A stretch of 64,000 nt of DNA from Actinobacillus equuli (GCF_900636745.1 NZ_LR134310.1:806001-870000), one strand, 5' to 3'; positions 47,086 through 59,402 are shown, counted from the stretch's first letter. Program-made: numbers and translations. Notes: generated from the letters alone by a model not told the origin.

Positions 47086-47408
47086 TATTCGTCTTTTACA
47101 TAACGTTTAATGAATTTTGCTTGGTGCTTTTCAATCACTTCTTCAATCAAAATATCGTATTTATCCGCCAAAATAAACAAATTATCCAGCACATCGCCCA
47201 GTTCTTCGATCAAACACGCCTTTTTCTCTTGATAAGACGCCTCGGTTTCATCCGGACGATCTCTACCGATTTCAATCGCTCGTACCGCCCGCGCCACTTC
47301 ACCGACTTCTTCGCTTAAAAAGTTCACTCGAATAAACGGATTGTAACGATACCAGCCCTGTGTCTGATAAAATTCTCTGACCCAATTTTGATAATCTTGA
47401 ATCTGCAT
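47085..47408 (-). CDS. MazG-like nucleotide pyrophosphohydrolase
   Basis: 107-residue all-alpha protein of the MazG/NTP-PPase superfamily. The metal-binding motifs EEVGEVARAVRA (about 32-43) and EELGDVLDN (about 68-76) follow the EExxE...ExxD pattern. Likely hydrolyses an NTP or dNTP to NMP, but the substrate cannot be read from sequence. It lies downstream of hflX on the same strand after a terminator. Confidence 0.85.
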   Translation of the reverse strand: MQIQDYQNWVREFYQTQGWYRYNPFIRVNFLSEEVGEVARAVRAIEIGRDRPDETEASYQEKKACLIEELGDVLDNLFILADKYDILIEEVIEKHQAKFIKRYVKDE

Positions 47409-47429
47409 ACGACTTCCTTAAATTGCAAA

Positions 47430-47452
47430 AAGCGGTAGCTATGCTACCGCTT
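47430..47452 (-). terminator. Terminator after hflX
   Basis: Ten-base-pair stem AAGCGGTAGC/GCTACCGCTT (47430-47439 with 47443-47452), three-base loop, minus-strand T-run at 47426-47430. Confidence 0.88.
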
Positions 47453-47457
47453 GTATT

Positions 47458-48825
47458 CTAGTTCTCTTCCCAACTTGCGAATTCAATATACTCCGCTAAT
47501 TCAGGAAATTGTTTTAGCCACTTATTCCATTGCACTAAATCTACTTCTACTTCAATCAATCGGTCACCAAACTGATTAAAGACTTCATTTTTAATACAAT
47601 GTTGTAAACGGAATTGCGTATAAATTTGCCCAGCGGTTGCCGGTAATAATACTTTCTCGCACACAAGTTCATTGCGTAAACATTCCCGAATCGCTTCATA
47701 CAACAAATCAATACCTTGATTGGCTTGTGCAGAAAGATAAACCGCCACCGGTCTACCATCGTCATTACGCTCGATATGCGGCATTACGCCCTCGAGTTTA
47801 TCGACTTTGTTATATACCAATAACGTTGGAATTTCTAACGCACCGATTTCATCTAAGACTTGATTAACCGCATCAATATTTTCATTTTTACGATCATCCG
47901 CCGCATCAATGACATGTAACAGTAAACTCGCTTCGGTGGTTTCTTGTAAAGTCGATTTAAAGGCGGAAACCAAATCATGCGGTAAGAAACGAATAAAACC
48001 TACCGTATCCGCTAAGATTGTGGTACCGACATCTTGAATCTGCATTCGGCGTAAAGTCGGATCAAGCGTTGCGAACAACTGATCTGCCGCATAAACACCG
48101 GCATTGGTAATCGCATTAAATAAGGTAGATTTCCCTGCATTGGTATAGCCGACTAAAGAAACGGTCGGAATATCCGCTTTCTGACGAGTTTTGCGATTTT
48201 GACTGCGTTGCTTATTCACTTTCTCCAAGCGATTTTGAAGTTGCTGAATTCGTACCTTAATCAAACGGCGATCAGTTTCAAGCTGAGTTTCGCCCGGTCC
48301 GCGTAAACCGACTGCCCCGCCCTTTTGCTGATCTTGATTGCCCAAACGCCGTACCAAACGTGTTGCCAAATGTTTAAGTTGAGCCAGCTCGACCTGTAAT
48401 TTACCTTCGTGTGATCTGGCACGTTGGGCAAAAATATCTAAAATCAGACCGGTTCTATCCACGACACGACATTCACATAACGCTTGTAAATTACGGGTTT
48501 GCGAAGGACTCAGTTCGTGGTTGACCAAAACTACGGTTGCACCGAGTTCTTCAACCGCTTGAGCGATTTCATCGGCTTTACCTTGTCCGACAAAATATTT
48601 GATATGCGGTGCAGAACGAGAAGTGGTTAGTGTGGCAAGAATTTCAACACCGGCCGATTCAGTAAGCGTTTGGAATTCCATCAGATTCTCAATATCTTTA
48701 TGTTGAGAAAGGAAGAGGTGGACTAAAATTGCTTTATCTTTCGTATGCGATAACTCTTTATCGGAAGTTTTCCCATTCTCAGATAAAGCAAAACCAAATA
48801 CAGCATTTTCATCTGTATTTGGCAT
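47458..48825 (-). CDS. hflX: GTPase HflX
   Basis: Ribosome-associated GTPase that splits stalled or idle ribosomes. 455 residues. N-terminal HflX domain, a glycine-rich linker [17 protein letters not shown], and a G domain with [23 protein letters not shown] and NKVD. I chose the ATG at 48825, 37 bases after hfq. A longer in-frame start at 48924 would overlap hfq by 62 bases. Last gene of mutL-miaA-hfq-hflX. Confidence 0.95.
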   Translation of the reverse strand: MPNTDENAVFGFALSENGKTSDKELSHTKDKAILVHLFLSQHKDIENLMEFQTLTESAGVEILATLTTSRSAPHIKYFVGQGKADEIAQAVEELGATVVLVNHELSPSQTRNLQALCECRVVDRTGLILDIFAQRARSHEGKLQVELAQLKHLATRLVRRLGNQDQQKGGAVGLRGPGETQLETDRRLIKVRIQQLQNRLEKVNKQRSQNRKTRQKADIPTVSLVGYTNAGKSTLFNAITNAGVYAADQLFATLDPTLRRMQIQDVGTTILADTVGFIRFLPHDLVSAFKSTLQETTEASLLLHVIDAADDRKNENIDAVNQVLDEIGALEIPTLLVYNKVDKLEGVMPHIERNDDGRPVAVYLSAQANQGIDLLYEAIRECLRNELVCEKVLLPATAGQIYTQFRLQHCIKNEVFNQFGDRLIEVEVDLVQWNKWLKQFPELAEYIEFASWEEN

Positions 48826-48862
48826 CTGTTCGGTAAAAAAAGCTTGCGTAGTAATAGCTTTA

Positions 48863-50153
<1,291 letters not shown>

Positions 50154-50231
50154 TTTGTTCTATCTAAAGTTATAAGCGGTCGAATTTTAGCGGAAATTTA
50201 CCAAAAGCCAAATCACGATACTTATAAAAAT

Positions 50232-52100
50232 TTAGCAAATAGCTAGAAATGGCGAAAAATCCACTTCAATTTTTAACTTGTCTAGCTCCGCTTTCGCTAA
50301 CGGTTCGGTCTCTGCCAGCCAACTTACCGCTTCAGCGAGGCTGTAAGCGGTCGGAATCGGCGCAAATTTTGCAAAAAAGTGAGCTAAATCGACCGCTTGT
50401 GAATCTAATAAACCTAATAAGATTTGTTGTAAATTCTGCTCTCGTAATAATCTCGGCACTTGGGCAACCGAAAGACGAATTTGCCCTTGCCACGCTTTCT
50501 CACTAATTGCGAAGCCTAATTCTGCCAATGGTGCCTTGAGTGTTTGCCAACGCTGTGTCTGCGTTTCATCTAAGCTTAAATTCAGCGGAATCAGTAACGC
50601 TTGGCTTTCTCCTTTGGTAAGTTGTGTTTGAAAACGCAAACGGGCTAATTTTTCCAATGAAAGCAAATAAAATTGTTGTTCCGCTTTTAATAATAGCGCC
50701 TGATTTCGCACAATGGCTAACGGCTGCCAATGACTTGCTGTCACCGGTAAAGATTGTGTTGGCTTATGTTCTGCTTCATCTATCTCTTGAGCAAAAATCA
50801 CCGGTGCAAAATTAGCTTTCGGTTCAACTAAATCCGCTATGTTATTCGATTGAGTTTGTGGCTGACTGACTAATTCTCCATACCATTTTTGTGCCGATTT
50901 AGAGACGCTCGTTGTACGAGCTGAGTAACTTGGTACACGAGAAGCGGTCGGTTTTGCAAAATTTTCTGTAAATTCGACCGCTTGTTGCGGCGCTAAAAAG
51001 CTATTACTACCCGCCGCTATACGATTAGTATCTCGTTGATAACTCGGCAAGGGCTCATTCACTTGATCGGTTAAACCAATTTCCGTTTGCCCCTGTAAGG
51101 CAGTTTGTACGCCTTGCAAAATAAAATCATGTACTAAGCGCCCTTGATGAAAACGCACTTCGTGTTTTGCCGGATGCACGTTCACATCTACTTGACTTGG
51201 GTCAATATCTAAAAAGACCACAAACGCAGGATAATTGCCTGCCGGCATATTGGTCGATTCATAGGCTTGGCGAATGGCGTGATTAATGGTTTTATCGCGC
51301 ATCATTCGTCCGTTCACATAGCTATAACACAAATCATTCTGCAGTCTGGAAATATTTGGCAAACCAATCCAACCGTGTAAGTGTAAGTCTCCGTGTTGCC
51401 AGTCGATATGAATCGCATTTTGGATAAACTCATCACCGCAAATTGCCGCCACTCGGCGTTGCTGCTGTTCGACTGAATTATCTTGTACCTTGCGATATTG
51501 GCGTACTGTTTTGCCGTTATGAGTTAGAGTAAAACTGATATTCGGTTTTGCTAGCGCAATACGACGAACCACTTCATCAATATGCGCAAATTCGGTTTTA
51601 TCGGTACGCAAAAATTTACGGCGTGCCGGCGTATTAAAGAATAAATTCGCCACTTCAATTGTCGTGCCGACCGGATGCGAAGCCGGCTGGATTTCAACTT
51701 CCATTTCACGTCCTTGCGCATAAGCTTGCCATGCTTCCGCTTGCCCTTCGGGGCGAGAGGTCAATGTAAGTCGTGAAACTGAGCTGATACTTGCCAGAGC
51801 CTCACCACGAAAGCCAAGGCTTAAAATCATCTCCAAATCTTCAAGGCTAGAAATTTTGCTGGTAGCGTGACGAGCCAAAGCTAGAGCTAAATCTTGTTTA
51901 CTAATGCCACAGCCGTTATCTCGAATACGAATAAGTTGCGCACCACCTTTCTCAATATCAATTTGAATCTGATTTGCGCCGGCATCCAAACTGTTTTCAA
52001 TCAATTCTTTTACAACGGATGCAGGACGCTCCACCACTTCACCGGCAGCGATTTGGTTAGCAAGTTGAGGAGGAAGAACATGAATAAGGTGTTGAGTCAT
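50232..52100 (-). CDS. mutL: DNA mismatch repair protein MutL
   Basis: GHKL ATPase that links mismatch recognition by MutS to MutH. 622 residues. ATP-site motifs [14 protein letters not shown] (about 31-44), IRDNGCGI, and [14 protein letters not shown] (about 94-107). The linker is Pro/Gln/Thr-rich and poorly conserved. No DQHA-x2-E endonuclease motif is seen in the C-terminal domain, as expected in MutH-containing species. Start chosen at 52100 ([22 protein letters not shown]); an upstream extension is unlikely. Confidence 0.96.
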   Translation of the reverse strand: MTQHLIHVLPPQLANQIAAGEVVERPASVVKELIENSLDAGANQIQIDIEKGGAQLIRIRDNGCGISKQDLALALARHATSKISSLEDLEMILSLGFRGEALASISSVSRLTLTSRPEGQAEAWQAYAQGREMEVEIQPASHPVGTTIEVANLFFNTPARRKFLRTDKTEFAHIDEVVRRIALAKPNISFTLTHNGKTVRQYRKVQDNSVEQQQRRVAAICGDEFIQNAIHIDWQHGDLHLHGWIGLPNISRLQNDLCYSYVNGRMMRDKTINHAIRQAYESTNMPAGNYPAFVVFLDIDPSQVDVNVHPAKHEVRFHQGRLVHDFILQGVQTALQGQTEIGLTDQVNEPLPSYQRDTNRIAAGSNSFLAPQQAVEFTENFAKPTASRVPSYSARTTSVSKSAQKWYGELVSQPQTQSNNIADLVEPKANFAPVIFAQEIDEAEHKPTQSLPVTASHWQPLAIVRNQALLLKAEQQFYLLSLEKLARLRFQTQLTKGESQALLIPLNLSLDETQTQRWQTLKAPLAELGFAISEKAWQGQIRLSVAQVPRLLREQNLQQILLGLLDSQAVDLAHFFAKFAPIPTAYSLAEAVSWLAETEPLAKAELDKLKIEVDFSPFLAIC

Positions 52101-52309
52101 AGCATGAATGTCATTAAGCAAAAAGTACTTCATTTTACCCAAAATCTGCAAAATTGAGTAGAAAAAGAACTACTAACCACCCACAAATAGAGTTACGAAT
52201 TATTTTTATTTGTATTGAATTTACAATTAAGCACTGATAGAATCCGAACTGTAAATTACTTAAAAATTTACAAAATAACTATCAAATTAGGTCATAACCA
52301 AAGCGTAAT

Positions 52310-52339
52310 TTGACTAAGTCTGGATACCACTTTTATAAA
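52310..52339 (+). promoter_or_regulatory. Promoter of the surface-lipoprotein pair
   Basis: TTGACT (52310-52315), 18-base spacer, TATAAA (52334-52339). Upstream is a 7-base inverted repeat GTAAATT/AATTTAC (52251-52271). No clear Fur box is seen in 52152-52359. Confidence 0.55.
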
Positions 52340-52359
52340 AATCTAAAGGAATACATATA

Positions 52360-53553
52360 ATGAATAAAAACTTACGTTTAAGCTTAATCGCAGTTGTATG
52401 CTCGTTAGCAATCACTGCTTGTTCATCGAGCAACAAAGGCGCGACACGCTATGAAAATTTAGTAAAAAACAAAACTGAAGAAGCAATTAAAAAAGCCGAA
52501 GAAAAAGTAAAACGCGCACAAGATTCAGAAACAGCGAAAAAACTCGCTGATTTAGAAAAGAAAAAGAAAGAATTAGAAGCCGAATTAGCTAAAAAGCAAA
52601 ATGATAATGCCGACGCAGTAGAGAAAAAAGAGCCTGTAGTTGTAAATCCAACTGACAAAGTATTAACAGCGGAAGAAGCTAAGAAAGCGTTAGAAAAAGC
52701 ATTTAAAGACAACGGTATAATCTCTGGAGAAAGTAAAATTATATCTCTAAGTGGTAGTAATGCTACTATCAATGACACAAAATTATCTATCTCTAATATT
52801 GATAAGAATAGCACAAATCAAAATTTAAATACTTTAGTAATTGACGGACACTCAATCACATTATTTGATACAGATGCAATGAAATCTCACCTTGCCTCTA
52901 CTTATAATGAAGAAATTGAAGGAAAAATATTTGATATTACTACTGAAAATGGTAAAGGCAAAGTAGGGAGTCTTCCTCGTAAAAGTACAGGAAGTGATTT
53001 TGAACATATGCGATATGGATATTATACTGATAAAGATGGTAAAACCTCATTATTCGTACAAGGGTATTTAACACCTACAACTGCAGCCCAAACCGGAGAA
53101 GAAACAAAATCTCCATTTAACTATTGGGATGCTTCAAGAGGTAATAATAGTTCTCCTCAACCACTATACTCATTACCAGTAGAAAAAGTATATGAGTATA
53201 AAGGTACCACTTTCTATGGTAATGGTAATCAATATGCGGAATATGCTACAACTGCTTATGCCGACTTTGATAATAAGAAAGTTCAAGTTAATGTTTTAAA
53301 TACAACGGGAGAAAATAAATTAACTTTTGGTGGAAATATCAATAACAATACATTTGAAGGTACTCATAACGGTATCGTAACAAAAGGAGCTTTTTTTGGT
53401 AAAAGAGCTTCTGATATAGGTGGAATATTCTATCAAACTGAAGGTGCAGAAAAAGGGAATAATGGTGTTTTCGGAGCTACTCAACAAAACTGTGGCTACT
53501 CTAGCTGTACACCAATAGAAAATAAAAATTTAAAAACTTTTGAAATAAAATAA
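52360..53553 (+). CDS. Surface lipoprotein with TbpB-like barrel domain (first of pair)
   Basis: 397 residues. Lipobox ITAC, with lipid on C21. A charged, Lys/Glu-rich coiled-coil (about 34-82) precedes the body. The C-terminal third follows the pattern of TbpB-type eight-stranded barrels exported by Slam: ADFDNKKVQVNV, LTFGGNINNNTFEGT, and GAFFGKRASDIGGIFY near the end, then NNGVFGATQQ. Clearly paralogous to the next gene. Probably surface-exposed. By analogy with HpuA, hemophilin or TbpB it may bind a haem or iron source. No Slam gene in the window. The ligand is not known. Confidence 0.82.
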   Translation: MNKNLRLSLIAVVCSLAITACSSSNKGATRYENLVKNKTEEAIKKAEEKVKRAQDSETAKKLADLEKKKKELEAELAKKQNDNADAVEKKEPVVVNPTDKVLTAEEAKKALEKAFKDNGIISGESKIISLSGSNATINDTKLSISNIDKNSTNQNLNTLVIDGHSITLFDTDAMKSHLASTYNEEIEGKIFDITTENGKGKVGSLPRKSTGSDFEHMRYGYYTDKDGKTSLFVQGYLTPTTAAQTGEETKSPFNYWDASRGNNSSPQPLYSLPVEKVYEYKGTTFYGNGNQYAEYATTAYADFDNKKVQVNVLNTTGENKLTFGGNINNNTFEGTHNGIVTKGAFFGKRASDIGGIFYQTEGAEKGNNGVFGATQQNCGYSSCTPIENKNLKTFEIK

Positions 53554-53565
53554 GGTTAATTACCA

Positions 53566-54507
53566 ATGAAAAAACTCCCCCTAACACTACTCACAGTAGC
53601 TTGTTCATTTGCATTAACCGCTTGTTATTCAAGCGGTGGTGGCGGTGGTTCAACTGAGCCGCCAAAAATTGATAAAGCTAAAAGTGCTAAAAATCCACCG
53701 GCAGCCGGTAGCAATTCAAGCACAAACACTAGTGCCAAAAATGCAAATAGCAAATTCTTTAGCGCAGTAAATGATGGCTTTGCTACAAAAGAAAGTACAC
53801 TCTTAAGCGGTGTCATTTTAAACACTTCTGGTAATGGATCATTTAAAGGTATAAACCCATCTAAAAATGATGATTTAGATGCTTTAGACATTGACGGTAC
53901 AAAAATCACTCTGTTCAATGTTGATGATAAATTACGAGAAATTGCTGTTGAAAATTTAAAAACACTATCAAATAAAGATCTAGATCCTTTAGCTAATAAA
54001 AAACTTTCCGGCTATGTCGGTAGTCAAGGGCAATATGGCGAACGAGGGTTAGATTTTAAAGCAGTGCGTTATGGTGTTGCGATCATTAATAATGTAGGAC
54101 ACCCCTTTGTTCAAGGCTTTTTAACACCTGAAACCGGTAATATTTCTGTTCGTGGTGAATACTATTACCCAATAGAAGCGAAAGGAAGCTTCAAATATAC
54201 CGGTTTTGCCGTTTATGGTAGTGGAAACGATTATAAACAGCTTACTTCTGAAGTAATTGCTGACTTTACCAATAAAAAAGTTAAAGTTGATTTAGCCGGT
54301 GATGCAACTAAATTAAGTTTTGGCGGCGATATTAACGGTAATACCTTTAGCGGTACAAGCAAAGATGGTATTGAAACCAAAGGCGCATTTTATGGTTCAT
54401 TGGCTCGTGATGTAGGCGGTGTATTTAATTATGCGAAAGAAGGTAAGAATGGGGCATTTGGTGCGTCAAATAAACGTTCTGATACCACAACAGTTACAGA
54501 GTTTTAG
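53566..54507 (+). CDS. Surface lipoprotein with TbpB-like barrel domain (second of pair)
   Basis: 313 residues, 12 bases after the first lipoprotein and cotranscribed. Lipobox LTAC, with lipid on C20, then a glycine linker and a Ser/Asn-rich spacer without the coiled-coil of its neighbour. The barrel domain matches it segment by segment: FVQGFLTPETGN, YTGFAVYGSGND, ADFTNKKVKVDL, LSFGGDINGNTFSGT, TKGAFYGSLARDVGGVF, and NGAFGASN. A tandem duplication with divergence of the N-terminal part is the simplest reading. Confidence 0.82.
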   Translation: MKKLPLTLLTVACSFALTACYSSGGGGGSTEPPKIDKAKSAKNPPAAGSNSSTNTSAKNANSKFFSAVNDGFATKESTLLSGVILNTSGNGSFKGINPSKNDDLDALDIDGTKITLFNVDDKLREIAVENLKTLSNKDLDPLANKKLSGYVGSQGQYGERGLDFKAVRYGVAIINNVGHPFVQGFLTPETGNISVRGEYYYPIEAKGSFKYTGFAVYGSGNDYKQLTSEVIADFTNKKVKVDLAGDATKLSFGGDINGNTFSGTSKDGIETKGAFYGSLARDVGGVFNYAKEGKNGAFGASNKRSDTTTVTEF

Positions 54508-54524
54508 TTAACCTTTATCCTCTC

Positions 54525-54570
54525 AAGCGGTGTAATTTGTAAAATTTTTTGCAAATTACACCGCTTTTTT
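54525..54570 (+). terminator. Terminator after the lipoprotein pair
   Basis: Stem AAGCGGTGTAATTTG (54525-54539) with its complement 54552-54566, followed by a T-run. Built from uptake-signal cores. Confidence 0.8.
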
Positions 54571-54685
54571 AATCTTTATAACCATAGAATACACGGAGTA
54601 CACTGGAAAGCTTTATATACGCTAAGGTTCGTTTAATTACATCGCGATCAATAACACCTCTTCTCACACAATTCCCTTTGCCCAT

Positions 54686-54728
54686 AAAAAAACACGGGTT
54701 ACAGCAATACTGTGTAATCCGTGTTTTC
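54686..54728. terminator. Terminator between the receptor gene and lipoprotein genes
   Basis: AAAACACGGGTTACA pairs with TGTAATCCGTGTTTT (one mismatch/G-T pair) around a short loop, with A- and T-runs. On the minus strand it ends the receptor transcript. Confidence 0.8.
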
Positions 54729-54756
54729 TGTAGTTTATTAAAACGATTATATCAAA

Positions 54757-57051
54757 CTAGAAACGAACTTCTACCGAAGCCGAATAGTTACGTCCCGGTG
54801 CAACAAAACGTTCTAAACCGCGTAACTCCTTATCAACCGTATTGGTTGTGCCTAAACGGTTGATACCGCGTAATGCGTCCCATGTATGATATTTACGATT
54901 GAAAATATTGTATAAGCCTGCACGTAAAGTTACATTTTTATGTACTTTCCAGAAGCCGTATACATCAACTAAGGTTGCCGAACCGCTTAAATATGGGAAA
55001 GGTTCCGTTATTCGTTTGGTACGAGAATCATCATAGGTAACAATGGTTGCATCTTTGGCATGTTTAGCGCCTAAATAAGTCCAACGAGAATGGATACCCC
55101 AAAGATCATTCGGATCTTCATAACTTAAGCCTAAAATCACTTTTACCGGTTGAACAGAAAGTAAGCTTGCTTCCGTACCGTATAATTTACTTTTCGAATA
55201 CCCCACGCTGCCTAAGAATTTAAAGCCTTTCGGAATATATGCGGTAACTTGGTCTAAATTTACCTTGCTCGTCACTTCCAAGCCGGAAATTCGTGCTTTA
55301 TCCACATTAATCGCTTGGTTGAAAATGGTCGGATTAATTGAGTTATAACCGTAATATTGGCAATGCGCATCACATTCCATTTGGGTTAACCCATTAGTTT
55401 CTTGTTCAAACAAGAAATCTTTATAGCGAATATGATATAGACTCACATTTAAACGCCCGAGTTGGTTTTCGCCTCGAATACTGATCGAATTATTTACACT
55501 GCGTTCCGCTTTCAAATACGGATTTGCCAACCAGTTACCCGAAGGATGTTTATACGAGAAGAACATCTCCGAAGCGGACGGTACGCGATAGCCGGTTGAA
55601 ACGTAATAACCTAGATGCCATACTGGTGTCACTTGTGCATTCAAACCTAATGAGCCGGTTAAATTTTTAAATGTCGTTGCTTTACCACGGGTATCGCAAT
55701 TATAACATTTAGCATTCAACTCTTGTGGGGCAAGTTGTTCTTGGTCATAACGTAGCCCTGCCGTACCGGAGAACATTTCATTCCACTGAATTTGATCTTG
55801 TGCGGCAATATAAAACGCACGAGTGCGAATCGGGTGTTGAATCGCATAAGTCGAAGTAGATGTTGAGTCAGAGAATAAATAAGTATCGGTATTTTCATTT
55901 TTAAAATCACGTTGCGATACGGCAGTACGTAAAGTCACTTGATGCGTACCGTACTCCGTTTCAAACGGAATAGAATCTAAACGTAAACCGATACGATGAA
56001 ATTCATTATTCATATTACGATCATAAATTTCATCTAATGATTTTTTGATATGCAATTTTTGGAAATCACTACTTCCTTTGTAGTTAATCGCTCGAACATC
56101 GGTTTTTTGGTAATCATATTCGGTTTTTAAATAAGACAGATAACCACTAGTCGGAAAATACTCATAAGCGACATTTACATTATGACGTTCACCTTCATCA
56201 TCAGTATCACGCCAAGAAGAGTCCAAATAGTTATAAGAGCGTTCATCGGTAAATGCTTTCGCAAGCTGATTACTGTAAGCAGCACTTACACGATGTTTTT
56301 CGTTAAATAAGTAGCCGAATTTCACCAAGTTACTGTGGTTACGATGAAATGACGGATCCGGTGCACCGCTGGTGTTATTCCAAGCCACTCTACCGTTACC
56401 TAAACTTTTTTGCTCATGACCGTAACGGGTGGAATATAAATAGACCGCATCCAACTTCTCATCTTTATAGGCAGCGCCGGCAGTGTGTACCCATTCACTA
56501 TTTTTGCTGGCGTAGCTATTTTTTAATAACACACCGACTTTATTGCCGGGTAACACAATATCTGCAGCATCTAAAGTACGATAATTCACGCCGCCACCAA
56601 GTGAGCCGCTACCTGTGGTAAATGAATCCGAACCACGTACAATATCAATCCCTGTCACTAACTCAGGATCAATGGTTAAACGTGAGGTATTAAAGTTACC
56701 ATAACGTGCGTATAGCGAGTTTTCTTCCGAATCCGGCAAGTTTACCCCGTCAATACTAATCCCTACACGGTTTCCCTCCACCCCACGCATCGCAAAACCT
56801 TTCAAATGACGACCGCTATCGGCAATCCCCACATCGGTGGTATAACGGACGAGATCTTTGGTATCGGCAATTAACTCTTCTTGAATGGCTCGGCGATTTT
56901 TCTTAATTTCGCCAATTTTTTTAGATTGTTCTTGTTCAGCCGTTACAGTAACTTCCTCCAGTTCTGCAATTGTTTCTTGTGCTTGTGTCGTATTCACTAC
57001 GCCAAAAACACCAAATAACGTCGCCATTGATATTTTTTGATAGGTCTTCAT
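54757..57051 (-). CDS. TonB-dependent haem/haemoglobin-type outer-membrane receptor
   Basis: 764 residues. Signal peptide MKTYQKISMATLFGVFGVVNTTQA. TonB box ELEEVTVTA (about 31-39). Plug domain with GRHLKGFAMRGVEGNRVGISIDGV and SGSLGGGVNYRT. A 22-strand barrel follows, with C-terminal Phe. It resembles HmbR/HpuB-type haemoglobin or haem receptors more than siderophore receptors. Cysteines in a loop (about 454-457) may form a disulfide. Convergent with the lipoprotein pair, which could be accessory surface binders. Fur-box-like site upstream. Confidence 0.88.
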   Translation of the reverse strand: MKTYQKISMATLFGVFGVVNTTQAQETIAELEEVTVTAEQEQSKKIGEIKKNRRAIQEELIADTKDLVRYTTDVGIADSGRHLKGFAMRGVEGNRVGISIDGVNLPDSEENSLYARYGNFNTSRLTIDPELVTGIDIVRGSDSFTTGSGSLGGGVNYRTLDAADIVLPGNKVGVLLKNSYASKNSEWVHTAGAAYKDEKLDAVYLYSTRYGHEQKSLGNGRVAWNNTSGAPDPSFHRNHSNLVKFGYLFNEKHRVSAAYSNQLAKAFTDERSYNYLDSSWRDTDDEGERHNVNVAYEYFPTSGYLSYLKTEYDYQKTDVRAINYKGSSDFQKLHIKKSLDEIYDRNMNNEFHRIGLRLDSIPFETEYGTHQVTLRTAVSQRDFKNENTDTYLFSDSTSTSTYAIQHPIRTRAFYIAAQDQIQWNEMFSGTAGLRYDQEQLAPQELNAKCYNCDTRGKATTFKNLTGSLGLNAQVTPVWHLGYYVSTGYRVPSASEMFFSYKHPSGNWLANPYLKAERSVNNSISIRGENQLGRLNVSLYHIRYKDFLFEQETNGLTQMECDAHCQYYGYNSINPTIFNQAINVDKARISGLEVTSKVNLDQVTAYIPKGFKFLGSVGYSKSKLYGTEASLLSVQPVKVILGLSYEDPNDLWGIHSRWTYLGAKHAKDATIVTYDDSRTKRITEPFPYLSGSATLVDVYGFWKVHKNVTLRAGLYNIFNRKYHTWDALRGINRLGTTNTVDKELRGLERFVAPGRNYSASVEVRF

Positions 57052-57113
57052 TGGATTCCCTTTTTATTTTGCTTGCAACTGACTTTTATTTTCGTTAAAT
57101 ACAAATAATTACA

Positions 57114-57163
57114 ATTATAAACATAAATTGCAGCCTCAATCTATATAAATGAGAACTATTTTT
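57114..57163 (-). promoter_or_regulatory. Receptor promoter with Fur-box-like sequence
   Basis: Minus-strand TATAAT at 57119-57114. A Fur-box-like stretch ATAAATGAGAACTATTTTT lies at 57145-57163 on the plus strand, just upstream of the expected -35. Agreement with the 7-1-7 Fur consensus is partial. Confidence 0.5.
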
Positions 57164-57251
57164 CTTACCAATTAGCTAAAATTTTCCGCTTTAACCCATC
57201 TAAATAGCTATGATAGACTGTGGTCCATTTCCACTATTTAGAGATACCACT

Positions 57252-58490
57252 ATGTCAATGATTATCCTCGCCCAACAAGCTAAAACCGCCAGTGTCGAAC
57301 TTGCTCAATTCGGAAGCGTTCAAAAAAACCAAGCGCTTCTTACTATTGCCGAACAATTGGAACAACGCTCGACTGAAATCCTTGCCGCTAATGCCAAAGA
57401 TATTGAATTTGCAAAAAATCAGGGAATTTCGACCGCTATCATCGACCGTTTGTTATTAAATAAAAGCCGTTTGCAAGGTATTGCTAACGATGTACGTAAT
57501 GTGGTGAAATTAGCCGATCCGGTCGGGCAGGTGATTGATGGTGGTGTGTTAGATTCAGGACTGAAAATTGAACGTCAGCGTGTACCGCTCGGGGTTATTC
57601 TTACGATTTATGAAGCACGTCCGAACGTAACGATTGATGTCGCTTCTCTCTGTTTAAAAACCGGCAATGCGGTGATTTTACGTGGTGGTAAAGAAACCAA
57701 ATTTACCAATGCTGTGTTAGTAGAAGTGGTGCAACAAGCGTTAGAAACCGCCGGTTTACCGAAACTGGCGGTTCAGGCGGTTACCGATCCGGCTCGTGCT
57801 TTGTTACTCGAATTATTAAAACTCGATCGCTACATTGATATGGTAATCCCTCGTGGCGGTGCCGGTTTGCATCAGTTCTGTAAAGAGAACTCGACCATTC
57901 CGGTAATTGTCGGTGGGATCGGTGTTTGCCATATGTTTGTCGAAAAAAGTGCCGACCAACAAAAAGCGTTAGAGCTGATTGCGAATGCCAAAACGCAACG
58001 CCCAAGCACTTGTAACACGCTCGAAACCTTATTAGTTGAAAAAGCAATAGCGGTCGAATTTTTACCGAAACTTGCAAATCGAATGAAAGCATTAGGCGTG
58101 ACATTACATACCGATGATTTGCAAAAAACTGAGGGAATTGAACCGCTTGATGAAGCAAGAATGCGTCAAGAATGGCTCTCGTTAGATTTAAATGTGGTGG
58201 TGGTCGATAACTTAGCCAAGGCAGTGGAACATATTCGTGAATACGGATCGCAACATTCGGAAGCAATTCTGACTTCTGATTACCAACTGGCGCGCCAATT
58301 TGTCGCCCAAGTCGATGCGGCGGCAGTCTATATCAACGCAAGTACCCGTTTTACTGACGGCGGTGAATTCGGTTTAGGGGCGGAAGTGGCAGTAAGTACC
58401 CAAAAACTCCACGCACGAGGTCCAATGGGCTTAGAGGCGCTCACCACCTATAAATGGGTCTGTGAAGGGGATTATTTGGTTAGAAAATAA
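57252..58490 (+). CDS. proA: Gamma-glutamyl phosphate reductase
   Basis: Second step of proline synthesis: NADPH-dependent reduction of glutamyl 5-phosphate to the semialdehyde. 412 residues, ALDH-like fold. Catalytic Cys lies in [16 protein letters not shown] (about residue 254). ALDH motif GGKETKFTN and IPRGGAGLH are present. Start at 57252 ([11 protein letters not shown]); an in-frame extension to 57210 lacks support. proB is not adjacent. Confidence 0.96.
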   Translation: MSMIILAQQAKTASVELAQFGSVQKNQALLTIAEQLEQRSTEILAANAKDIEFAKNQGISTAIIDRLLLNKSRLQGIANDVRNVVKLADPVGQVIDGGVLDSGLKIERQRVPLGVILTIYEARPNVTIDVASLCLKTGNAVILRGGKETKFTNAVLVEVVQQALETAGLPKLAVQAVTDPARALLLELLKLDRYIDMVIPRGGAGLHQFCKENSTIPVIVGGIGVCHMFVEKSADQQKALELIANAKTQRPSTCNTLETLLVEKAIAVEFLPKLANRMKALGVTLHTDDLQKTEGIEPLDEARMRQEWLSLDLNVVVVDNLAKAVEHIREYGSQHSEAILTSDYQLARQFVAQVDAAAVYINASTRFTDGGEFGLGAEVAVSTQKLHARGPMGLEALTTYKWVCEGDYLVRK

Positions 58491-58571
58491 ATCACCCTCT
58501 CTAGCCTTTTCTTGCTTACGAATGCTGAATTTGAGTGTTCGTAAGCGGTTAAATTTCATCAAATTTTTACC

Positions 58572-59402
58572 ATGAATACGCTTACTCTATTTTGCAAAAT
58601 ATTCTTTAAACGCTGGCAGCAAAATAAAATTGCTATTTCGGCGGGCTACCTGACTTACAGCACAATGTTAGCGATAGTGCCGTTAATCATGGTGGTGTTT
58701 TCCGTCTTTACTTTTTTCCCAATCTTTCACGAAGCCACCGAATTACTTAAAGATTTTATCTATGATAACTTTGCGCCAAATGCGGGACATATGGTCGAAG
58801 AATATATTGAGTTGTTTGTCAGCAATTCGAAAAAGATGGGATTAATCAGCATTATCGGCTTATTTGTCGTCGCAGTGATGTTGATTTCCAGTATTGACCA
58901 AAGCCTAAATGACATTTGGCATAATACACGCAAGCGGTCAATTTTTATCTCTTTTTTACTCTATACTTTAATCCTGATTTTTGCGCCGATTTTTGCCGGA
59001 ATGAGTATTGCAATAAGTACTTATGTGATGTCTTTTAACGTATTTAGCGAAAACGGAATGTTGTCCTTTAGCCACCATTTACTCAAATATGTGCCTTTCT
59101 GCTTAATTTGGTTATTATTCACTTTAGTGTATAAGATTGTGCCAAATACTGAAGTAAAAGGTAAACATGCGACAATCGGTGCATTATTTGCCGCAATATT
59201 TTTTACTTTGGGTAAACAAGCGTTTATTTGGTATGTTACGACTTTTCCGTCTTATCAAGCCATTTATGGCGCACTTGCCGTGTTACCGATTATGATTGTT
59301 TGGATTCATTTAAGCTGGCAAGTTGTGTTACTCGGCGGGCAATTCGCTTCGGTATTAAAAGATTTAGAAATGATAAAAAACGGAGAATTAGAACTAAAAT
59401 GA
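58572..59402 (+). CDS. yihY: YihY/BrkB-family membrane protein
   Basis: 276 residues with six hydrophobic segments of the YihY/virulence-factor BrkB family. [38 protein letters not shown] gives the typical N-terminus in two parts. The protein is often misannotated as ribonuclease BN; there is no nuclease motif. Function unknown. Its stop overlaps the dtd start (ATGA), so the two are translationally coupled, the same neighbours as in E. coli. Confidence 0.93.
   Translation: MNTLTLFCKIFFKRWQQNKIAISAGYLTYSTMLAIVPLIMVVFSVFTFFPIFHEATELLKDFIYDNFAPNAGHMVEEYIELFVSNSKKMGLISIIGLFVVAVMLISSIDQSLNDIWHNTRKRSIFISFLLYTLILIFAPIFAGMSIAISTYVMSFNVFSENGMLSFSHHLLKYVPFCLIWLLFTLVYKIVPNTEVKGKHATIGALFAAIFFTLGKQAFIWYVTTFPSYQAIYGALAVLPIMIVWIHLSWQVVLLGGQFASVLKDLEMIKNGELELK

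Noticed and set aside
57781-58266. A 161-codon minus-strand frame inside proA
   Set aside because: It is opposite a conserved ALDH-like gene, has no ribosome-binding site and shows no recognisable domain.
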